Positions 13,289 through 18,885 of a DNA stretch of 18,970 bases are shown here, one piece after another. Both the position numbers and the translations under genes were made by a program. The notes below the pieces were generated by a model, which made no database searches, was not told where the DNA came from, and worked only from the letters and a program-made list of their open reading frames with translations. The number at the start of each line of letters is the position of its first letter. Position 1 is the stretch's first letter. The DNA lies in contig DATEDA010000193.1 of assembly GCA_035286595.1 (NCBI GenBank), forward strand, positions 1-18,970. Reading direction: 5' to 3'. Source of the DNA: DATEDA01 sp035286595 (GTDB lineage Bacteria > Pseudomonadota > Gammaproteobacteria > Burkholderiales > SG8-39).

Positions 13289-13451
13289 CCTACCTTGCAG
13301 CGTCTCGCCGCACGGATGCGCCACGGCGGCCTCGATCTCCTCGGGTGCGAGGCAGCTCGGAGCCGACGCGAGCTCCGCGACCTCCGCGAAGCCGGCTCGC
13401 CGCCTCGCGGACGCGGTGCGACGACGTCACCAGCTCGGCAAGCCGGGTCAT
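13289..13451 (-). pseudogene. ATP-dependent DNA ligase, 5' remnant
   Basis: The ATG at 13451 begins MTRLAELVTSSHRVREAASR, which matches the N-terminus of bacterial ATP-dependent DNA ligases (pattern LAELVxxSxRVxxxxSRLxK). The frame then slips, and in another frame EVAELAS, LAPEEIEAAVAH and CGETLQGR continue the same N-terminal domain. The match ends at about 13289, 28 bp before the CheR gene. The nucleotidyltransferase domain with its catalytic lysine and the rest of the gene are missing. It sits 41 bp downstream of the THUMP gene and probably shared its transcript. Confidence 0.55.
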
Positions 13452-13492
13452 GCGGTCGATCCTCGCCTTCTGGCGAGGTTCCCGCCCGGCCG

Positions 13493-14032
13493 CTAGCGTA
13501 CTTGAACGAACGGGTAGCGCTCCCGCAGCGCCCGCGGCAGCAGCGCGACCCCGCACTCCTCGCCGAGCGTCTCCGCGGCGATGACGAAGTCCGGATCGCC
13601 GAACTCGGTCGTCATCCGCTTGCTTTGCCCGGCAGCGAGCTCGTGCACGTGCTCGCCGACCGCGCGCTCGATCTCGGCGCTCGGGAGTCGGCCTGCGAGC
13701 CCCCGCCGCTCGAGCCGCACGCAGAACGAGCCGTCGCTCATCCGGGCGACGAACGGAGCGACCGCTTGCCGGAGCTGATCGGTGAGCGTCTCCGGAGCGA
13801 ACAGGAACACGCGTTCGACCGGGATCACGCGCGCGACCCGCTCGGCCCAGGGCTTGCCCGCCTCGCGCGCCTTCAGGATCGCTGCGAGAAAGGCTTCGAC
13901 GTCATCGACGCGGCCCATGCAGACGCCGCGGAACGGGGTCGGCCGAAACCGGCCGAATCGGGCCAGTGCGCCGAGCAGATCGCGTTCCTGGCCGGGGCCG
14001 GTCTTGACGGTGACGATGACGTTCCAGTCCAA
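13493..14032 (-). CDS. THUMP-domain protein, standalone
   Basis: A 179-residue protein with a THUMP RNA-binding domain, as in tRNA-modifying enzymes and Tan1. It starts DWNVIVTVKTGPGQERDLL, continues FRPTPFRGVCMGRVDDVEAFL, then ARVIPVERVFLFAPETL and SFCVRLERRGLAGRLPSAEIERAVGE split at GRLPSAEIERAVGE. No catalytic domain is attached, so it may bind tRNA as a partner of another enzyme. The frame lacks an ATG near the domain start; a TTG at 14032 gives MDWNVIVTV. It lies 40.5 bp from the centre of the FNR box 14066-14079, so the predicted message begins at or next to this codon. The DNA ligase remnant follows. Confidence 0.75.
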   Translation of the reverse strand: MDWNVIVTVKTGPGQERDLLGALARFGRFRPTPFRGVCMGRVDDVEAFLAAILKAREAGKPWAERVARVIPVERVFLFAPETLTDQLRQAVAPFVARMSDGSFCVRLERRGLAGRLPSAEIERAVGEHVHELAAGQSKRMTTEFGDPDFVIAAETLGEECGVALLPRALRERYPFVQVR

Positions 14033-14065
14033 GCGCCGAGGATCGCTCTTGAGCGCAGGGCGGGT

Positions 14066-14079
14066 TTGACCGAGATCAA
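14066..14079. promoter_or_regulatory. FNR/DNR-type box shared by THUMP and zinc-ribbon genes
   Basis: TTGACCGAGATCAA. Plus strand: TATGTT at 14101-14106 and a start near 14114, 21 nt before the ATG at 14135. Minus strand: GATCCT near 14044-14039 and a start near 14031, at the TTG of the THUMP gene. Confidence 0.85.
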
Positions 14080-14134
14080 GCGGGCCGTGCCGTGCCGGGC
14101 TATGTTCGTTCGACTCGGGCAAGGAGGCAGCACG

Positions 14135-14629
14135 ATGAAACCGGAACGCGGAAACTGGCGCCCGCTGAAGCGTGACGAGTTGCGTGATGAGCTCGTCCAT
14201 GACAGCTACAAGTCGAAGAAGAAGCTGCCCGAGCCGACGCGCTGCCCGGAATGCGGGGCCGTGTATCACGGCGGACGCTGGACCTGGGGCACGGCGCCCG
14301 CGGGCGCGAACGAGACGATCTGCCCCGCGTGCCACCGCGTCCGCGACGAGTTCCCCGCCGGGTACGTCACGCTCACGGGCGAGTTCCTCGGCTCGCACCG
14401 AGACGAGATCGTGCACCTCGTCCGCAACCGCGAGGCGCACGAGAAGGCTGAGCATCCGCTCGAGCGGATCATGGCGATCGAGGATCTGAAGAACGGCGTG
14501 CTCGTCACGACGACCGATACCCATCTCGCGCGCGACATCGGCGAGGCGCTGCACTCCGCCTACAAGGGCGAGCTGGAGTATCACTACAACAAGGAAGAAA
14601 ACCTCCTGCGCGTCCGATGGACGCGGTGA
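14135..14629 (+). CDS. BCAM0308-like zinc-ribbon protein
   Basis: A 164-residue soluble protein. After a basic start (MKPERGNWRPLKRDELRDEL) come two CPxC knuckles, RCPECGAVYHGGRW (Cys37, Cys40) and ICPACHRVRDEFPAGYV (Cys63, Cys66), likely binding one zinc, then an alpha/beta C-terminal half with NREAHEKAEHPLERIM, DLKNGVLVTTTDTHLARDI and YKGELEYHYNKEENLLRVRW. The pattern matches the family named after BCAM0308 of Burkholderia cenocepacia, which as I recall lies in the low-oxygen-activated locus, and resembles the NMD3 zinc-ribbon region. An RNA- or ribosome-related role is a guess. A strong AAGGAGG lies 7 bases before the ATG. FNR box 14066-14079 drives it. Confidence 0.85.
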   Translation: MKPERGNWRPLKRDELRDELVHDSYKSKKKLPEPTRCPECGAVYHGGRWTWGTAPAGANETICPACHRVRDEFPAGYVTLTGEFLGSHRDEIVHLVRNREAHEKAEHPLERIMAIEDLKNGVLVTTTDTHLARDIGEALHSAYKGELEYHYNKEENLLRVRWTR

Positions 14630-14699
14630 TCCGCCAGGGTCCGAGAGGGTATTGCTCCACCGGTTCTTCCGATCTCGACCCCAGGTGCGGCGGCGCTGA

Positions 14700-15560
14700 A
14701 TGAGACGGCTGCGACTCGCGATCGTCGGGTTCGGACGCCTCGGGCGCGCGTGTGCGCACGAGGTGCACGATGCATCCGATCTCGAGCTCGCCGGGGTCGT
14801 GCGGCGCGCCGAGTCGGCGGGCAAGCTGCCTGAGCCCTTCGCCCACGTCGCCGTCGCCATGCACCTGCGCGATCTCGGGCGCGTGGACGCGGCGCTGCTG
14901 TGCGTGCCCGCGACCGCCGCCTCGGGCGTCGCGCGCGAGCTCATTCAGCTCGGCGTGGCGCTCGTCGAATGCGCGATGCTGGAGGGCCGGGCGCTCGACG
15001 CTCATTACGAGGCGATCGGACATGCCTCCCGCGACCACCGGGTGCCGGCCGTCGTGGGTGCCGGCTGGGATCCGGGCATGCTGCCCGTGCTGCGCCGCGC
15101 GTACGAGGTGTTGATCCCGCGAGGCCAGACCACCGTTTCCGCTCGCCCTGGCGTGAGCCTGCACCATACCGAGGCCGCCCGAAACATCGAAGGGGTGCGC
15201 GCTGCGCTCGCGACCGAGGTTCGGGATGCCGAAGGCCGCCTGACGCGCTATGTCTATGCGGAGCTCGCGAAAGGCGCCGATCCCGCGCGCGTCGAGGCAG
15301 CGCTCGCCGCCGATCCGCTGTTCGTACGGGAACCCACGCTGCTGTTCCCCGTCGCGAGCATCGCGGTGCTGGAGGAGGAGGCGCGCGGCGTCGTGCTCGA
15401 GCGCCGCGGGACCGCGCGGTCCGGGGCCCACCAGAACATCCTGTTCGAGGCGCGGTTCGACGTCCCGACTTTCGCGGCACGCGTCATGCTGGACGCGGCC
15501 CGCCGGCTGCCGCACCTGATGCCCGGCGCGCACCGGTACGCGCTCTCGGGCGGCGACTAG
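14700..15560 (+). CDS. ddh: meso-Diaminopimelate dehydrogenase family protein
   Basis: Ddh reversibly converts tetrahydrodipicolinate, ammonia and NADPH to meso-diaminopimelate, feeding lysine and peptidoglycan synthesis. The 286-residue protein has an N-terminal Rossmann motif LRLAIVGFGRLGRACA, a conserved VGAGWDPGMLPVLRRAYE, GVSLHHTEAARNIEGVRAA, and a C-terminal half with YVYAELAKGADPARVEAAL, ADPLFV, GVVLERRG, HQNILFEARFD and LMPGAHRY, which follows the Symbiobacterium-type (type II) enzymes. The ATG at 14700 is used because the Rossmann fold starts three residues later. No FNR box lies in the 70 bp before it, so it probably shares the zinc-ribbon gene's transcript. An L,D-transpeptidase remnant in this window also concerns DAP residues. 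Confidence 0.82.
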   Translation: MRRLRLAIVGFGRLGRACAHEVHDASDLELAGVVRRAESAGKLPEPFAHVAVAMHLRDLGRVDAALLCVPATAASGVARELIQLGVALVECAMLEGRALDAHYEAIGHASRDHRVPAVVGAGWDPGMLPVLRRAYEVLIPRGQTTVSARPGVSLHHTEAARNIEGVRAALATEVRDAEGRLTRYVYAELAKGADPARVEAALAADPLFVREPTLLFPVASIAVLEEEARGVVLERRGTARSGAHQNILFEARFDVPTFAARVMLDAARRLPHLMPGAHRYALSGGD

Positions 15561-15589
15561 CGACCACGGCACCCGGCTGCGGCCGGGGC

Positions 15590-15603
15590 TTGACCCCCAT
15601 CAA
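15590..15603 (+). promoter_or_regulatory. FNR/DNR-type box for the acyl-CoA synthetase gene
   Basis: TTGACCCCCATCAA. TAGCCT at 15625-15630 is in the -10 position. The centre is 40.5 bp from the GTG at 15637, so the transcript would begin at the start codon. Confidence 0.82.
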
Positions 15604-15636
15604 AGCGCGGCCGCGCTTTCGTCCTAGCCTGAACAG

Positions 15637-17511
15637 GTGAAATCTAGTCCCGCGGCGCGCCATCTCATCACGCCGGCGGAGGCCCGCACGCTGCCGGGGC
15701 TCCTCCTGCGCCGGAGCGCGCGTACACCCGAGGGGGAAGCGTACCGCCAATACGACGTCAGCGCCGCAGCCTGGCGCAGCTACACCTGGCGCGAGATGCT
15801 GGCGGAGGTGGGGCGCTGGCAGGCGGCGCTGGCGGGCGAAGGGCTCGCGCCCGGCGATCGCGTCGCGGTGCTGCTCCCGAACAGCGTCGAGTGGGTCTGC
15901 TTCGACCTCGCCGCGCAGGGGCTGGGCCTCGTCGTCGTTCCGCTCTACACGACCGACAGCCCGGGCAACATCGCGCACATCCTCGGCGATTCGGGGGCCC
16001 GGTTGCTGCTGATCGGCACCGCGCCGCAGTGGCGGGTCCTCGCGCCGCTCCGCGGGCAGTTTCCCGCGCTCGAGCGCGTGGTGTGTCTCGAGCGAGAGGG
16101 GATCCAGGGGACGGAACCCGGCATCGCCTGGACCGCGATCGCGCAATGGCTGCCTGCCGACGCCGCGGCACCCCAGGATCGAACCGGCGATCCGGGGACG
16201 CTCGCAACGATCGTCTACACCTCGGGCACGACGGGCCGGCCCAAGGGGGTGATGCTCTCGCACGCCAACATCCTCGCGAATGCCGACGCCGTGCTCCGGC
16301 ACGTCGCCGGCTATCCGGAAGATCGCTATCTCTCGTTTCTGCCCCTGTCGCACGCCTTCGAGCGGACGGCCGGCTACTACGTGCCGATGATGGCCGGCAG
16401 CTGCGTGGCATTCGCGCGCTCGGTGCAGAGCCTGCCCGAGGACCTGCTTGCCGTGCGGCCGACGGTGCTCGTCTCGGTGCCGCGGATCTACGAGCGCGCC
16501 TACGCGCGGATCGTGCAGGGGCTCGAGGCGCGCCCGCTCGCGCGCGCACTGTTCGAATGGACCGTCGACATCGGCTGGCAGCGCTTCGCGGCGGCGCAAG
16601 GACGCGGCCCTAGGCCGGGGCCGCTCGCTCGCCTCGCGTGGCCGCCACTTCGCCGGCTGATCGCGCGGCGCGTGCTTGCTCGCTTCGGCGGGCGGGTCCG
16701 GCTCGCCGTGAGCGGCGGCGCGGCGCTGCCGTCCAGGCTCGCGCGCTGCTTCATCGGTCTCGGCCTGCCGCTGGTGCAAGGGTATGGCCTCACCGAGACC
16801 GCGCCGGTCGTGGCGGCCAACCGGCTGGAGGACAACGTGCCGGAGTCGGTCGGTGCGCCGCTCCCGGGAACGGAAGTGAACCTCGGCGATGACGGCGAGT
16901 TGCTGGTGCGCAGCGCGAGCGTGATGCTCGGGTACTGGCGACACCCGGACGCCACGCGGGAAGCTTTCGATCCCCAGGGCTGGCTGCGCACTGGGGACCA
17001 GGCGCGCATCGAGAATGGGCGCGTGTACATCGTCGGCCGGCTCAAGGAGATTCTCGTACTCTCGACCGCGGAGAAGATCGCACCCGGCGATCTCGAGATG
17101 GCGATCACCGCGGACCCGCTCTTCGACCAGGCGATGGTCGTCGGGGAGGGCCGGCCTTATCTGGGCGCGCTCATCGTCCTGAACGGTGAAGCCTGGCCCG
17201 CTTTCGCGGAGTCGTGCGGCGTGCGCCCCGCGGAGGCGCACGCGCTCGCTGCGCCCGCGGTCGCCGAGGCCGTCCTGAAGCGGATCGAGGGCGGCCTGCA
17301 GCCGTTCCCGGCCCATGCGCGCGTGCGCGGCGTGTGGCTCACGCTCGATCCGTGGACGATCGAGAACGGTTTGATCACGCCGACCATGAAGCTCAAACGG
17401 GCCGAGCTCGAGAAGCGCTTCGCGGCCGCGATCGCCGGCCTCTACCAAGCGGGCCGGCCTGAGACGGCCCGGCTCGAGCGAGACCAAGCCCCGCAAGCCG
17501 CGGCGCGGTGA
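15637..17511 (+). CDS. Long-chain fatty acid-CoA ligase (AMP-forming)
   Basis: Activates fatty acids to acyl-CoA through an acyl-adenylate. The 624-residue protein is of the FAA1/long-chain AMP-binding type: P-loop-like YTSGTTGRPKGVMLSH near residues 192-206, FLPLSHAFERTAGYY, VSGGAALPSRLARCFIGLG, the A5-type motif QGYGLTETAPVV near residue 383, LRTGDQARIENGRVYIVGR near residue 450 and LKEILVLSTAEKIAPGDLE with the mobile C-terminal domain. The GTG at 15637 gives KSSPAARHLITPAEARTLPG; no ATG is close. No Shine-Dalgarno is visible and the predicted transcript starts at the GTG. It may recycle membrane fatty acids during anoxia. The 69 bp downstream, before the convergent gene, hold no gene. Confidence 0.93.
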   Translation: MKSSPAARHLITPAEARTLPGLLLRRSARTPEGEAYRQYDVSAAAWRSYTWREMLAEVGRWQAALAGEGLAPGDRVAVLLPNSVEWVCFDLAAQGLGLVVVPLYTTDSPGNIAHILGDSGARLLLIGTAPQWRVLAPLRGQFPALERVVCLEREGIQGTEPGIAWTAIAQWLPADAAAPQDRTGDPGTLATIVYTSGTTGRPKGVMLSHANILANADAVLRHVAGYPEDRYLSFLPLSHAFERTAGYYVPMMAGSCVAFARSVQSLPEDLLAVRPTVLVSVPRIYERAYARIVQGLEARPLARALFEWTVDIGWQRFAAAQGRGPRPGPLARLAWPPLRRLIARRVLARFGGRVRLAVSGGAALPSRLARCFIGLGLPLVQGYGLTETAPVVAANRLEDNVPESVGAPLPGTEVNLGDDGELLVRSASVMLGYWRHPDATREAFDPQGWLRTGDQARIENGRVYIVGRLKEILVLSTAEKIAPGDLEMAITADPLFDQAMVVGEGRPYLGALIVLNGEAWPAFAESCGVRPAEAHALAAPAVAEAVLKRIEGGLQPFPAHARVRGVWLTLDPWTIENGLITPTMKLKRAELEKRFAAAIAGLYQAGRPETARLERDQAPQAAAR

Positions 17512-17580
17512 CTCTTTGCAAGGCGGCTCGAGGTTTGGGCGACGCGCTTCGAGGCCTCGACGACCGCGGCGAGGGCGTCA

Positions 17581-17838
17581 TCAGTGGCGCGCCTCGCCGT
17601 CACCGGAGGGCCCGGACTCGGGCCCCACGAGGCCGGCGAGCTCCCACGCCCCGGAGGCGGTGTCGTGGCGGAGGATGAACCGGCGCCCATCGTCGACCCT
17701 CACCTTGAAGTAGCGATGCTGCGGGTGGAGCCAGCGGTCCAGCAGCTCGACGACCTCGAAGCGGCGCTCGCCGAGCCAGACGGCGCGGGGCTCCTCGTCG
17801 CCCCGGTAGCCGGCATGGCACTCGACGCGGATTTTCAT
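17581..17838 (-). CDS. Small conserved protein (KIRVECHAGYRGDEEP type)
   Basis: An 85-residue protein: MKIRVECHAGYRGDEEPRAV, then WLGERRFEVVELLDRWLHP, HRYFKVRVDDGRRFILRHD and GAWELAGL. It reads like a small beta-rich family I have seen in several phyla without a function. The ATG at 17838 fits the conserved start; the frame is open to 17856. It converges on the acyl-CoA synthetase gene and diverges from the hibernation factor gene. The FNR box at 17862-17875 is too close (30 bp) to act as its class II site and may instead block it when occupied. No Shine-Dalgarno is evident. Confidence 0.75.
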   Translation of the reverse strand: MKIRVECHAGYRGDEEPRAVWLGERRFEVVELLDRWLHPQHRYFKVRVDDGRRFILRHDTASGAWELAGLVGPESGPSGDGEARH

Positions 17839-17861
17839 CGGCAGATGACAGTGCACCGGCG

Positions 17862-17875
17862 TTGAGCGAGATCAA
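17862..17875 (+). promoter_or_regulatory. FNR/DNR-type box for the hibernation factor gene
   Basis: TTGAGCGAGATCAA. TATGTT at 17897-17902 is in the -10 position, the same hexamer as at the zinc-ribbon gene. A start near 17910 gives a 39-nt leader. Confidence 0.78.
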
Positions 17876-17948
17876 ACGCCGGACCGTGCGCGCCGGTATG
17901 TTTCCCGGAGCACGGCGACCCGCCGGCGGCAATCAGAAGGTGAGCCCG

Positions 17949-18491
17949 ATGCAGGTTCCGCTCCAGATCACGATCCGCGACGTTCCGCATTCCGATGCGC
18001 TCGAGGCGCAGATCCGCGAGAAGGCCGCCAAGCTCGAATCGTTCCACCCCCGCATCACCAGCTGCCGGGTGACGATCGAGGAGCTGCGCAAGCATCACCA
18101 CCAGGGGCGCGAGTTCCGGGTCCGCGTCGACCTGCGCGTGCCGGGCAAGGAGATCGTCGTCGACCGGGATCACCACGAGGACGTTTACGTCGCGCTGCGC
18201 GATGCGTTCGACTCCGCGAAGCGCCAGCTCGAAGAGGTCGTCCGCGAGAAGCGCGGCGACGTCAAGCTCCACGAGATTGCGCAGCACGGCACGGTGGCGC
18301 GGCTCCTTACCGGTGAGGGCTACGGCTTCATCCAGACCGCCGACGGGCGCGAGCTCTACTTCAGCCGAGAGAACGTCGTCCACCCGCCGTTCGAACATCT
18401 CGAGCCGGGCCAGGAAGTGCAGTTCATCGAGGAACTGGCGGACGAGGGTCCGCAGGCGAAGCGGGTGACCGCCGGCAAGCACCACGCGTAG
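17949..18491 (+). CDS. HPF/RaiA ribosome hibernation factor fused to a cold-shock domain
   Basis: A 180-residue cytoplasmic protein. Residues 1-105 form an S30AE domain: VPLQITIRDVPHSDALEAQI, KLESFHPRITSCRVTIEE, RVRVDLRVPGKEIVVDRD and VYVALRDAFDSAKRQLEE, the fold of HPF/RaiA, which binds the 30S subunit and silences ribosomes. Residues 112-175 are a cold-shock domain with GTVARLLTGEGYGFIQTADG (RNP1-like GYGFI), ELYFSRENVV (RNP2-like) and GQEVQFIEELADEGPQAKRV. This replaces the dimerisation tail of long HPF. The ATG at 17949 has AGGTGAG about 5 bases upstream; the frame is open to 17862 across the FNR box. Expression under low oxygen fits a hibernation role. Confidence 0.93.
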   Translation: MQVPLQITIRDVPHSDALEAQIREKAAKLESFHPRITSCRVTIEELRKHHHQGREFRVRVDLRVPGKEIVVDRDHHEDVYVALRDAFDSAKRQLEEVVREKRGDVKLHEIAQHGTVARLLTGEGYGFIQTADGRELYFSRENVVHPPFEHLEPGQEVQFIEELADEGPQAKRVTAGKHHA

Positions 18492-18507
18492 CCGCGCGCT
18501 GCCGGCC

Positions 18508-18681
18508 TCACGGCGGCGGCGTTTCGTTCTTCTCCACGCTGTCCACCCGAGGCTCGTCGCGCTGCGGGTGCTGCTTGATGATCCGCTTGAGTTGATCGTC
18601 CTTCGTGCGGCTGCGTCCGTCGCCCTGCTGGATCTCGGGCTCGGGCAGCTCGGCTTCCGGGCGTTTCTGGTCGGGGCTCAT
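18508..18681 (-). CDS. Small charged protein, 57 residues
   Basis: A 57-residue, highly hydrophilic and probably disordered protein: MSPDQKRPEAELPEPEIQQG, a central DDQLKRIIKQHPQRDEPRVD and a Pro tail. I do not recognise a family. The ATG at 18681 has AAAGG 8 bases upstream. The frame stays open to 18885 because of high GC, but the upstream part carries remnants of another gene. It converges on the hibernation factor gene, with 16 bp between the stops. It may be transcribed from the FNR box at 18872-18885 through the remnant. Confidence 0.55.
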   Translation of the reverse strand: MSPDQKRPEAELPEPEIQQGDGRSRTKDDQLKRIIKQHPQRDEPRVDSVEKNETPPP

Positions 18682-18721
18682 GGGGGTACCTTTCGTGGTG
18701 ATTCGCTTCGGAGGCGGCCGA

Positions 18722-18834
18722 TCATTTCTCGCGCTCGTCGCGCGCCGGCGGCGGGGCGAGATGGCGCACGAACCATTGCGCGGCATGCCTATGCCAGCGA
18801 GGCGTCGGGCGGCGTCGATACGCGGTTCGAACAT
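18722..18834 (-). pseudogene. Collapsed phosphoribosyltransferase / hydrolase gene (two tips joined)
   Basis: The ATG at 18834 begins MFEPRIDAARRLAG, close to the N-terminus of a phosphoribosyltransferase family (pattern MFxDRxDAGRRLA) that is often fused to a dienelactone-hydrolase-like domain. After about 14 codons the sequence changes, and in another frame HAAQWFVRHLAPPPARDEREK runs to a stop at 18722-18724. This resembles the alpha/beta-hydrolase C-terminus (pattern AxxWFxRHL). I infer that the middle, well over 1 kb, was deleted. The start codon is 3 nt from the start predicted by the box at 18872-18885. The identification rests on short stretches. Confidence 0.45.
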
Positions 18835-18871
18835 CACAGAATCATCATCCACCGGACCGCGGGCACGCGAG

Positions 18872-18885
18872 TTGCGCGAGATCAA
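18872..18885 (-). promoter_or_regulatory. Weaker FNR-type box upstream of the collapsed gene
   Basis: TTGCGCGAGATCAA: perfect right half-site, one change in the left. Minus strand: GATGAT at 18849-18844 as -10 and a start near 18837. The 85 bp to the right edge hold no recognisable gene; two copies of GGCCCGAAAGCG-like sequence occur there. Confidence 0.5.

Noticed and set aside
14664..14675. TTCTTCCGATCT, close to the end of a common Illumina adapter
   Set aside because: Only 11 bases match and the flanks do not, so coincidence is likely; worth remembering because other places in the window may be assembly errors.
15484..17496. A 670-codon minus-strand frame opposite the acyl-CoA synthetase gene
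   Set aside because: No motifs; it mirrors a gene with clear AMP-binding signatures on the plus strand.
17549..17560. TCGAGGCCTCGA, a 12-bp perfect palindrome between convergent genes
   Set aside because: No loop and no U-tract, so it is not a convincing terminator; no other role is evident.
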